From Acidobacteriota bacterium (GTDB lineage: Bacteria; Acidobacteriota; Terriglobia; Terriglobales; Acidobacteriaceae), in the NCBI GenBank assembly GCA_021780315.1, contig JAJXYY010000026.1, forward strand, positions 1 to 64,000: a DNA stretch of 64,000 nt, in the 5' to 3' direction. The notes under the pieces are model-generated. The model searched no databases and was not told the DNA's origin. It saw nothing but the letters and a program-made list of their open reading frames with translations. Of this stretch, positions 26,887 to 37,867 are shown piece after piece (position 1 is the first letter of the stretch; each line of letters opens with the position of its first letter). Position numbers and translations under genes: made by a program.

Positions 26887-26914
26887 ACTCCGCGCCAGCC
26901 AACTACGCTGAACC

Positions 26915-30202
<3,288 letters not shown>

Positions 30203-30238
30203 CTATCTTCTTTCTGTCGTAAAAACCTGCTGGCGTTT

Positions 30239-30268
30239 CAAAGGGCGCCAATACCGCCGCGCCCTTTG
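30239..30268 (-). repeat. 10-bp stem-loop between carA and carB
   Basis: CAAAGGGCGC (30239-30248) and GCGCCCTTTG (30259-30268) are perfect inverted repeats with a 10-base loop, placed in the 90-base carA-carB gap. No U-run follows on the minus strand. It may be an intercistronic RNA structure or a partial terminator. Confidence 0.65.
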
Positions 30269-30292
30269 TTCAACGATCGAAAAGAAACTTCA

Positions 30293-31432
30293 TCACTTCT
30301 TCCACTCTTCCATCATGGTTCGGAAGTCGCGGAACAGATAATGCGAGTCGTGCGGTCCGGGGCTGGCCTCCGGATGATACTGCACGCTGAACATCGGGTC
30401 CGACTGGTGCTTCAACCCGGCCAGGGTCTGGTCATTCAGATTCGTATGCGTCCGCACCACGTCGGACGGCAACGACTCCGGATCGACGTTGAAATTATGG
30501 TTCTGTGCGGTGATCTCCACCTTGCCGGTCTGGTGGTTCATGATCGGGTGATTCCCGCCATGGTGGCCAAACTTCAGCTTGTAGGTCTTGCCCCCCAGCG
30601 CCAGTCCAAAGATCTGGTGACCCAGGCAGATACCAAATAACGGCTTCTTTCCCTTCAGTTTCTGCACATTCTCGACCGCGTACTCCAGCGGCTCCGGATC
30701 GCCCGGTCCGTTCGAGAAGAAGACACCATCTGGCTCCATCGCCAGCACCTCTTCCGCCGGTGTCCTCGCTGGAACCACCGTCACGCGGCAGTTTTCACGC
30801 GTCAGCATGCGCAGAATGTTCTGCTTGATGCCAAAGTCATAAGCAACCACATGCAATTGCTCGTCAGCCGTATGCTCCGCCGCCGACAGCAGCGGATCCC
30901 CGGTCTGGTTCTTCGGTTCATCGGCCGTCCACTCATATACCGACTTGGTGCTGACCACGCTGGCCAGATCGGTGCCGTCCATCTTCTTGATCGCCCGCGC
31001 CTTGGCCACCAGCGCATCGGCATCCAGATTCTCGCCGCTTGCAATCACGCCGCGCATCACGCCATGCGCCCGCAGATGCCGCACCACCGCTCGCGTATCG
31101 ATCTCCGAGATCACCGGCACGCCATAGCGCTCCAGGTACTCATCTGCCACCTGCGTGGAACGCCAGTTGGAACATACGGGCGAGAACTCCCGCGTCACTA
31201 GACCCTCGATGTAAGGACGTGCCGATTCCGCATCGTAAGGGGTCGTGCCATAGTTTCCAATGTGGGGATTGGTAAGAACCACGATCTGTCCCGCGTACGA
31301 GGGATCGGTGAAGATCTCCTGATAGCCGGATAGCGATGTATTGAAGACCACCTCGCCAGAACACTCGGTCTGCGCGCCAAAACTAATACCACGAAAGATG
31401 CGCCCGTCTTCCAGCGCCAGTATTGCTTGCAT
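30293..31432 (-). CDS. carA: carbamoyl-phosphate synthase small (glutaminase) subunit
   Basis: Glutamine amidotransferase subunit, 379 residues, that passes ammonia to CarB. The N-terminal CarA domain starts [20 protein letters not shown] and contains [20 protein letters not shown]. The class-I GATase domain has the nucleophile in [19 protein letters not shown] (Cys near residue 270) and the His/Glu pair in [15 protein letters not shown]. Gene order carA-carB is standard. Confidence 0.97.
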   Translation of the reverse strand: MQAILALEDGRIFRGISFGAQTECSGEVVFNTSLSGYQEIFTDPSYAGQIVVLTNPHIGNYGTTPYDAESARPYIEGLVTREFSPVCSNWRSTQVADEYLERYGVPVISEIDTRAVVRHLRAHGVMRGVIASGENLDADALVAKARAIKKMDGTDLASVVSTKSVYEWTADEPKNQTGDPLLSAAEHTADEQLHVVAYDFGIKQNILRMLTRENCRVTVVPARTPAEEVLAMEPDGVFFSNGPGDPEPLEYAVENVQKLKGKKPLFGICLGHQIFGLALGGKTYKLKFGHHGGNHPIMNHQTGKVEITAQNHNFNVDPESLPSDVVRTHTNLNDQTLAGLKHQSDPMFSVQYHPEASPGPHDSHYLFRDFRTMMEEWKK

Positions 31433-31520
31433 TGCCTCTCCGGGGAGTGGATTTTATCGATTCTATCAGTCTTGGCGCGGTTAATCTCGCTAAGTCGATA
31501 ATTCGCCGGAAACAGCACAC

Positions 31521-31552
31521 AAATAGGAAAGACCCGGCATCCACACCGGGCC
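31521..31552 (-). terminator. possible terminator after the His-rich peptide gene
   Basis: On the minus strand CCCGG (31550-31546) pairs with CCGGG (31537-31533) and is followed by TCTTTCCTATTT. The stem is short and the T-run imperfect, so this is only a candidate. It would separate the small gene from carA. Confidence 0.4.
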
Positions 31553-31574
31553 TGCGTACTCCAATAAAAGCAAC

Positions 31575-31703
31575 CTAACCGCGGTGATGACGGTGATGAT
31601 GACGGCCATGACGGTGATGATGGCCCGCTGCGCTCGCCGGTACAGCCGAACCAGCCAGCACCGCAAACACGACCAGCGCCAGAACATAGTGACGAATCTT
31701 CAT
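31575..31703 (-). CDS. tiny secreted histidine-rich peptide (42 residues)
   Basis: A short gene with a strong ribosome site: AGGAGG 7 bases before the ATG at 31703. The precursor is MKIRHYVLALVVFAVLAGSA followed by VPASAAGHHHRHG and further His/Arg. A signal peptide is clear, with cleavage after ASA (residues 23-25). The 17-residue mature part would contain 9 His and 4 Arg and little else. Such a peptide could bind nickel, copper or zinc in the periplasm. It lies between the Rieske gene and carA on the same strand. No known family is recognised, but signal, start and composition together support a real gene. Confidence 0.7.
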   Translation of the reverse strand: MKIRHYVLALVVFAVLAGSAVPASAAGHHHRHGRHHHRHHRG

Positions 31704-31797
31704 AAAGCCCCCTCCTGAACCCGAGCTTCCTTACTCCAAAGCATCGAGTGGCTCCAGCCTAACCCGTCCGCAGCCACCGCCAGACGCAAACTTTTCC

Positions 31798-32199
31798 TCA
31801 TTCGCCGCCAGGTTCCGAGCTTGATTCCTCCCCGGTGATGGCGCTCTCCGCAGGTACAGGAGCCGCATCGATCCCCACCAGCACGTCCGGCCCCTCCACC
31901 TTGACCGGAAATACGTCCACCCGCTCGTTCTCCGGATACTCCGCCACACCCGTCTTGGCATGGAACACCCAGGAGTGCCACGGACACACCACCGACTCCC
32001 CTTCCACCCAGCCCTGTCCCAGCGGTCCGCGTCGGTGCGGACACCAGTTGTCCAGCGCGGAAAGCTCACCATTCACATTCGCCAGGCAGATGGCAACGCC
32101 ATTCGCATCCGCCTCCATCACCTGCCCCGGAGCCGGAGCCTCCGCAACACCACACAACCTTACCCACTGCGTCACAGCCATATCCTCCACTTTCTTCAT
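31798..32199 (-). CDS. Rieske [2Fe-2S] ferredoxin-like protein (NirD type)
   Basis: A 133-residue soluble Rieske protein. Cluster ligands are in NWCPHRRGPLGQG (Cys-x-His) and VVCPWHSWVFHAKTG (Cys-x2-His), the normal spacing for NirD-like and dioxygenase-ferredoxin proteins. The frame is open 20 codons further upstream; start ATG at 32199 (MKKVEDMAVTQWVRL) is chosen because conserved sequence begins just after. No oxygenase or nitrite reductase large subunit is nearby, so the electron partner is unknown. It is divergent from the next gene. Confidence 0.88.
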   Translation of the reverse strand: MKKVEDMAVTQWVRLCGVAEAPAPGQVMEADANGVAICLANVNGELSALDNWCPHRRGPLGQGWVEGESVVCPWHSWVFHAKTGVAEYPENERVDVFPVKVEGPDVLVGIDAAPVPAESAITGEESSSEPGGE

Positions 32200-32269
32200 G
32201 CTAACGTCACAGCGCCGATCACTCTGGTTGCAGCCATACCAGCCCGGCTGCCGGTCCATACACTGCTAG

Positions 32270-33259
32270 ATGCTACAGTGCTTAAGAAGAACCAAAACCA
32301 TGCCCCGCACCTCCCCGCACGCCAGCAAGCGCACCCCCCTGTTACCCTCGCAATCCGAGGAAGTCGATCCACGCTGGATCGCCAAAGCCTTTGCCCTCAC
32401 CGTTCTGGCTGCGCTCATCTGCGGCTATCTGTCCCTCTGCCTGCTCTTCTATATGGGCCAATGGCAACTCGTCCTGCATCCCACCCGCAATCCATCCAGC
32501 CAATCTCCCGTTCCGGATGCACCCGCCACCGTCATTCACTTTGGCCCCGACGAGTCCGCCACCCCGCAGCTAACCGGATGGTGGATTCCTGCTGCGCCCG
32601 CCAGCCGATACGCCGCCACCACCATCCTGTATCTGCGCGGAGCTGACGGCTCCCTGGCGGACTCCTCCGCCGCACTCGCTTCCCTGCACCATCTCGGCAT
32701 CAATGTCTTCGCCTTCGACTATCGCGGCTACGGCCAAAGCGCGCCCACCCACCCCAACGCACACAATATGGCACAGGACGCCGAAGCTGCCTGGCTCTAC
32801 CTGCATACCTCACGCAACCTTCCGGAGCAACAGATCGTCCCCTACGGCATCGGCATCGGCGCATCGCTGGCCACCTCGCTCGCGACAAATCACCCCGCCA
32901 CCACAGCGCTGATCCTCGAATCGCCTCAGGGCGACCTGCTGGCCAAGGCACTGCTCGATCCCCGCAGCCACCTGGTGCCGGCCCGTCTGCTCTTCCACGA
33001 AAACTTCCCCCTTGCCACACCGCTCGCCACGCTCGCCACACCCAAACTGCTCCTCAGTCCCGACAGCAGCATGCCGCCAGCTTTCCAAAACGCCGCCATG
33101 CCCCGTATCACGGTAGAGTCCGCCCACCTGACTGCGGAGGAGTATAGCCAGACACTCGAACGCTTTCTCGACCAGTACCTGCCTGCCGTTCCAACCAGCC
33201 TGCCGATGACAACACCGGCCACTACACTGACAAACACGCCAACCGCAGCCACCCCCTAA
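32270..33259 (+). CDS. membrane-anchored alpha/beta hydrolase-like protein (BEM46-like), nucleophile replaced
   Basis: A 329-residue protein; the ATG at 32300 is an equally good start. One membrane helix lies at about 40-65 (VLAALICGYLSLCLLFYMGQ). The fold then follows BEM46/alpha-beta hydrolases: TILYLRGADGS, VFAFDYRGYGQSAPTHP, and an elbow at IVPYGIGIGASLATSLA. Here the GxSxG serine position holds Gly (about residue 195). Later PKLLLSPDSSMPP and TVESAHLTAEEY give an Asp and a His in the right places. It may be a pseudo-enzyme or use another residue. DoxX follows 21 bases on and is probably co-transcribed. The C-terminus is a Thr/Ala/Pro-rich tail. Confidence 0.8.
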   Translation: MLQCLRRTKTMPRTSPHASKRTPLLPSQSEEVDPRWIAKAFALTVLAALICGYLSLCLLFYMGQWQLVLHPTRNPSSQSPVPDAPATVIHFGPDESATPQLTGWWIPAAPASRYAATTILYLRGADGSLADSSAALASLHHLGINVFAFDYRGYGQSAPTHPNAHNMAQDAEAAWLYLHTSRNLPEQQIVPYGIGIGASLATSLATNHPATTALILESPQGDLLAKALLDPRSHLVPARLLFHENFPLATPLATLATPKLLLSPDSSMPPAFQNAAMPRITVESAHLTAEEYSQTLERFLDQYLPAVPTSLPMTTPATTLTNTPTAATP

Positions 33260-33280
33260 CCAACCCTGAGAAAGATATCT

Positions 33281-33706
33281 ATGTCCAAATGGCTTAGCAG
33301 CATGCAACCCTGGGGCGCAACGCTTCTGCGCCTCGTCCTCGGCGTCTCCATGGTCTACCACGGCTGGGACAAAGTCATCCCCTCCGGCGGGCTGCACGCG
33401 CACAACAACTTCTCCGCTCTGGACCACTTCGCTCACTTTGTCATCACCCTGGGCCTGCCCTACTGGCTGGGCTACGTCTCCGCCCTTACCGAACTCGTCG
33501 GCGGCACACTGCTGGTCCTGGGACTGCTCACGCGACTCGCTGCCTTCATGGTCGCTGGCAACATGCTGGTGGCGCTGCTCTGGGTCAACATCCACAAGGG
33601 ATACGCTGGCTCCGAGTACACCTTGGCGCTGATTGCCATTGCCCTCATGGTGCTCTTCCACGGCCCCGGCAAACTCGCACTCGACCGCAAGATCGGCCTC
33701 AATTAG
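33281..33706 (+). CDS. DoxX family membrane protein
   Basis: A 141-residue integral membrane protein with four helices. It shows the DoxX/DoxD pattern: TLLRLVLGVSMVYHGWDKVI, then FVITLGLPYWLGYVSALTEL, VGGTLLVLGLLTRLAAFMVA and a last helix ALIAIALMVLFHGPGKLALD. Such proteins are linked to redox or membrane-protection functions, but this one cannot be assigned. It follows the hydrolase-like gene in a likely two-gene unit ended by a terminator. Confidence 0.87.
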   Translation: MSKWLSSMQPWGATLLRLVLGVSMVYHGWDKVIPSGGLHAHNNFSALDHFAHFVITLGLPYWLGYVSALTELVGGTLLVLGLLTRLAAFMVAGNMLVALLWVNIHKGYAGSEYTLALIAIALMVLFHGPGKLALDRKIGLN

Positions 33707-33746
33707 CACGACCTGCTCGCATACCACTACCGCAAGATGAAGTGAA

Positions 33747-33776
33747 GGCCCCCGATACTGTGGGGGCCTTTCGTTT
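33747..33776 (+). terminator. rho-independent terminator after doxX
   Basis: GGCCCCC (33747-33753) pairs with GGGGGCC (33762-33768) around an 8-base loop and is followed by TTTCGTTT, which is a standard intrinsic terminator for the plus strand. Confidence 0.85.
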
Positions 33777-33903
33777 GGGAGGGGAGTGGTCGTGCAGAAT
33801 TGGGAAACCGGAACCGAGGGAACTGAAAGTCCGGCGTGGTTACTACAATGGATAAGACGCGAGTCCTAGAAAAAAGTTGTTTCACCTTTTGTGTATTTCT
33901 CGT

Positions 33904-33949
33904 AAATACGTATTTTTCTACTGGAAAGAGGATGCCACGGCTTGCATCC
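33904..33949 (-). terminator. candidate terminator and palindrome downstream of the DUF1501 gene
   Basis: On the minus strand GGATGC (33949-33944) pairs with GCATCC (33935-33930), followed by TCTTTCC. Just beyond it is a 12-base perfect palindrome, AAATACGTATTT. The hairpin could end the DUF1800-DUF1501 transcript; the stem is short. Confidence 0.4.
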
Positions 33950-33977
33950 CTTCCCAATACAACTTAAGTCGACGTAA

Positions 33978-35300
33978 CTACAACATAATATTCAAAAAGT
34001 CCTGCGAGCGAACCTGAGACCCCGGGAAAACTATATCCAGATTTCGGGATTCCAGCGTCTTGTAGGCAGCCTCACCCAATACACGGCGAAAGTCCGTCGT
34101 CACCGACAGGTCGCGACCCTCGTTCAACTGCTCGTTCGCCAACCCCGGCCATCTGCCGTACACCTTGCCCCCGCGAACCGTCCCACCCAGCACAAACATC
34201 ACATTCGCATGGCCATGGTCGGTACCGCCCGTCCCGTTCTGCCGCGCCGTCCGGCCAAACTCCGACATCGTCACCAGAGTCACATTCTCCGCATCCGTCC
34301 CCATATCCTGCCAGAAGGCGGCAATGGTCTCGGAAAACTCTTTCAGCCGGTTCGCCAGTTGGCCATTTACATTCCCCTGGTTCTGGTGCGTGTCCCAGCC
34401 GCCAATATCGGAAAATGCTGCCTCCACCCCCAGATTTGCTTTCAATAACTGGGCCACCTGCTTCAGGCTGTTGCCAAACGGCGTATTGGGATACACCACG
34501 CCCGCCGCAGGCTGATAATGTGCCGGATCTGCCGCCTTCAGCATCTTCACCGCCTCAAACGTCTCCTGACCGGTTCCATGCAGTATCGAGTCCGAACTCT
34601 CGTCGTACATCGCCTGAAATGCATTGCTGATCGGTGACATCTGCGGCCCCTTGCCGCCCACCGAGAAGTCAGCCAGGTTATTGACCGCAATCGCCGGAAT
34701 CTTCCCCTGTAGCGTCCTTGGCACCTGGGTCCCCAGCGCGACGGCCCGAAACGCCGAAGCCTTACCCGCCTCCGGTTCCACCTGTAACGCCCGGTTCAGC
34801 CAGCCATCCTGCGTCGACTTTACCCCCGGCGTTCCACTCTCCATATAGTCCTGGGCATCAAAGTGAGACCGCGTCGTATCCGGCGAACCGGCCGCATGAA
34901 CCACCGCCAGATGGCCCTGATCGTACAGCGGCTTGAACGCCGCCATCGCCGGATGCAGCCCAAAGAATCCATCCAGGTCGATCACCTGCTTCTGCGGTAT
35001 GGCGATCGAAGGACGCATCGCGTAGTAGTTCTTCTCGCGGTACGGCACTACGATGTTCAACCCGTCGGCAGCACCGCGCTGAAACAGCACCACTAATCTC
35101 TTGTTGTTCGCCGCCGCAGTGGTCATCTCCGCCAGGACGCTCCGGGTCAGAAACGCTGGAATCACCGAGGTCCCCACCAGCGCCATGGCTCCGCCCTTCA
35201 TAAAGCAGCGCCGCGAAACGCTCCGGACGGCCTCATCGCGACCGTTTAGGTCACATCCCCAATCGCTACGGTCTGCCAACTGTTCTCGGATGCTCGTCAT
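33978..35300 (-). CDS. DUF1501 family protein with Tat signal
   Basis: A 440-residue exported protein. A twin-arginine motif SRRCFMKGGAMALVG at about residues 29-43 fits export of a folded, perhaps metal-bearing protein. The body has DUF1501 hallmarks: RLVVLFQRGAADGLNIVVPY, VVHAAGSPDTTRSHFDAQDYME, FSDIGGWDTHQNQGN, and MSEFGRTARQNGTGGTDHGHANVMFVLG. This looks like an alkaline-phosphatase/sulfatase-type metal site (Asp/His-rich). These proteins occur next to DUF1800 proteins, as here, and the pair's function is not established. Confidence 0.9.
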   Translation of the reverse strand: MTSIREQLADRSDWGCDLNGRDEAVRSVSRRCFMKGGAMALVGTSVIPAFLTRSVLAEMTTAAANNKRLVVLFQRGAADGLNIVVPYREKNYYAMRPSIAIPQKQVIDLDGFFGLHPAMAAFKPLYDQGHLAVVHAAGSPDTTRSHFDAQDYMESGTPGVKSTQDGWLNRALQVEPEAGKASAFRAVALGTQVPRTLQGKIPAIAVNNLADFSVGGKGPQMSPISNAFQAMYDESSDSILHGTGQETFEAVKMLKAADPAHYQPAAGVVYPNTPFGNSLKQVAQLLKANLGVEAAFSDIGGWDTHQNQGNVNGQLANRLKEFSETIAAFWQDMGTDAENVTLVTMSEFGRTARQNGTGGTDHGHANVMFVLGGTVRGGKVYGRWPGLANEQLNEGRDLSVTTDFRRVLGEAAYKTLESRNLDIVFPGSQVRSQDFLNIML

Positions 35301-35437
35301 AATGCCATCTCCCCATGCCGATCTCCGGCCATCCTGCCCTGCGGCAACATACTACTTTAACTAACGCAATCACCGCCGATTAGTTGCCATGCCCGCGCCC
35401 GTCAGCACTCGCAAAAAGGACTTAATCTCCAGCCCGT

Positions 35438-37729
35438 CTACCGGCGCTGAAACTCCGGCGAGCCCAGCAGCAGTCCCGCCATCGCGGCGGTCTGCTGGTC
35501 TACCGGCGCGGCTTTGGGACGGTCTTCCTGGTTTGCCATCGTGCCGCCTGGCAGTGCGTTGGCCATCATATCTGGATCGCTCATCTTGATGGAAAACTGC
35601 TGCTGTGCTTGCAGTTGCGCTCTCTGGTCTGAAAACTCGCGTAGTACAGTCTGGCGTGTGTGATCGCTCACCGCCCCGCCCAGCAGCACACCCGCCAGCT
35701 TTTCCTCCTTTACTTCCGCCAGCGTACTTGGCGGCTCCCCGCCCGCTCCACTACCCTCGCTGCTCGTCAAAGTAGCAGTCGGAACGCTGCTGTCAGTCCT
35801 CCTCCCGGACGTTTCCAGCAGTCGCGTCCAGTCCGTCCGCACTCCCGGCAGGTGGTTGCTGCTCAGCACCAGCGCAAAGTTCATCCGGTTCACCAGTTCG
35901 CCCGTGCTCACCCATGGTTCAGCCATCCAGCTATAGCCATTTGGCGTCTGCATTCCGTACATCGGCATACCCAACCGGTCCAGCGACTGCACCAGCGGTA
36001 TCCCGTTCCCCACCTCCGCATTGCTCGCCCGCACAGCCGAAGCCACAAACTCCAACGGCGTCTTTACCTTGGCGCGATACACCTCAGGCGACCAGAACTC
36101 CGGTGAATCAAACATAGTTCGCAGCACCGTCTTGATATCTCCACCGCTGGAGACGAACGAGGCCGCCATCCGGTCCACCAAGGCCTGCGGAGGTGTATCG
36201 CTGACAAAACGCACCGCCAGTTTGCTGCAGATAAACTGCGCTGTCGCAGGACTGCTCGCAAGCATGTGCAACACCTGCAGACCCTCCATCTGGCCGCCTT
36301 CGCGGATCGTGGTGTGCAGCACCGTCTTGCTGCCCGGTTCATGCCTCCGTTCATCAAACCGATACTCCCCGCCCCGCAGCGGTCGATCGATCGTCCATCC
36401 GGTCAGCACCTTGGCCACCGCCGTCACGTCGCTCTGCGTATACCCCGTACCGCAACTCCGGGGCAGGGCCTGCACCGGATGGTCTTCGCTGACCTCACAC
36501 TGCACGCCCAGCGTGTGCAACTCCATCAACTCGCGAGCATAGTTCTCATTCAGCCCCCGATCCTTCAGGCTCTGCTTCGCCTGCGGGTTCTGGGCGAACT
36601 GCCCCTTCCGACCAGCGTTCCGTGCCGCTTGCGAGTCCGGTCCAATACTCTGCCAGTTGTCCAGATACATCAACATCGCGGGGCTCTGCGCCGTCGCCAC
36701 CAGCAGGTCTTCAAACTTCCCCAGCGCATGAGGTCGCACCACATCTCGTTCAAACGCAGGCAAGAAATAGGGCTCATTCCCGTTCTTGCGCAGGTACACG
36801 TTGAAGTGATTCAGCCAGAAGTCGGTCATCACCGCTTCCAGTTGACGGTCGCTGTAGATATCTCGCAGCAGCCTTGACTGCACTACCTCTGCCCCAATCA
36901 TCCGAGCAGACCCCTGCAGCGAAACAAAGATCTCCCGCTGCTCCGGAGTCAACCCTTCCATCGCCGCGCCTAGTTCCACGCGGCTCAAACTCTTGCGAAA
37001 GTTCATCAACTCCTCAGGCGGCATGGACATCACGCGCTGGAACCGCTCGTTCGCAGGCAGGTTGATGATCTTTACTGCCTCCAGCCCGGAGTAGAGCTGT
37101 TCCTCGTGCGTCGCCATCGCTGGAACGGAAGGATCGACTCCATCGCCTGGCAGCGCAGCTTTGCCCATCTCCATCGCAGCATCCGCACCAGCGGCCTTCT
37201 GCTTCGCTTCCCCACTGTTGGCGTTCTCTGCCGCCTGTTTGGCCCGTGCCGCCTGATAGAACGCCATCTGATCCGCGTAGATCCTTTGCTCCAAAGGATC
37301 GCTTGGCAGTGGAGACTTCGTCATAATCATCTGCCGTAGCAGTTGCGGACTCGGATATCGCTGCATCAGCTCCGCCTGGTTCAACTGCATCGCTGGAAAC
37401 ATCGCCAACCGCGCCTCCAGTGCGGAGTCGTCAATCGCCGTCGGATTCAACTGTTGCGCAAACCAGCGCTGCAGCCCCATCGCCTGCACCGCGGCAACAT
37501 CCCCCGGACGCGGCCCAAACGTCAGCCGATTCAACGCGTGCAGAATCCGTTGCTCGCCCGCCAACTGCCCCAGCTCCTTGGCCCCGGTGATGTCCTTGCT
37601 CTTCCTGCTCGCCAACTCCGCCAGCACCGGCTGCTCCACCAGCACCATCGACAACGCCAGCGCCAGCCCCGCCTGTAACGTCGTCCGCCAACGCCTGCCG
37701 CAAATCCCGCTACGACTGCTGATCGACAT
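35438..37729 (-). CDS. DUF1800 family exported protein
   Basis: A protein of about 763 residues from MSISSRSGICGRRWRTTL, chosen because GAGGGA lies 6 bases upstream; an open extension of 27 codons exists. A signal segment (LQAGLALALSMVLVEQPVLA) is followed by ILHALNRLTFGPRPGDVAAV, the typical DUF1800 start. Downstream come LRDIYSDRQLEAVMTDFWLNHFNVY, NENYARELMELHTLGVQ, VTAVAKVLTGWTID and WSPEVYRAKVKTPLEFV, all hallmarks. An Ala/Lys-rich insert lies near 150-200. It precedes the DUF1501 gene by 137 bases. The function is unknown. Confidence 0.9.
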   Translation of the reverse strand: MSISSRSGICGRRWRTTLQAGLALALSMVLVEQPVLAELASRKSKDITGAKELGQLAGEQRILHALNRLTFGPRPGDVAAVQAMGLQRWFAQQLNPTAIDDSALEARLAMFPAMQLNQAELMQRYPSPQLLRQMIMTKSPLPSDPLEQRIYADQMAFYQAARAKQAAENANSGEAKQKAAGADAAMEMGKAALPGDGVDPSVPAMATHEEQLYSGLEAVKIINLPANERFQRVMSMPPEELMNFRKSLSRVELGAAMEGLTPEQREIFVSLQGSARMIGAEVVQSRLLRDIYSDRQLEAVMTDFWLNHFNVYLRKNGNEPYFLPAFERDVVRPHALGKFEDLLVATAQSPAMLMYLDNWQSIGPDSQAARNAGRKGQFAQNPQAKQSLKDRGLNENYARELMELHTLGVQCEVSEDHPVQALPRSCGTGYTQSDVTAVAKVLTGWTIDRPLRGGEYRFDERRHEPGSKTVLHTTIREGGQMEGLQVLHMLASSPATAQFICSKLAVRFVSDTPPQALVDRMAASFVSSGGDIKTVLRTMFDSPEFWSPEVYRAKVKTPLEFVASAVRASNAEVGNGIPLVQSLDRLGMPMYGMQTPNGYSWMAEPWVSTGELVNRMNFALVLSSNHLPGVRTDWTRLLETSGRRTDSSVPTATLTSSEGSGAGGEPPSTLAEVKEEKLAGVLLGGAVSDHTRQTVLREFSDQRAQLQAQQQFSIKMSDPDMMANALPGGTMANQEDRPKAAPVDQQTAAMAGLLLGSPEFQRR

Positions 37730-37867
37730 AGAAACTCCCTCAAGGCTCATCCACACCGCCATCACGCGCCGCCGTGTGGACTCCTGATGGAAAGACACCG
37801 AATCAAGCACTCAGTTGCGGTGCTGTGCAGACCAAACATCGGTCGCATCAGCACTCTTGCCCTCCAG

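Noticed and set aside
31490-31687. 65-codon minus-strand frame overlapping the His-rich peptide
   Set aside because: Different frame without ribosome site; the 42-residue frame has signal peptide and AGGAGG.
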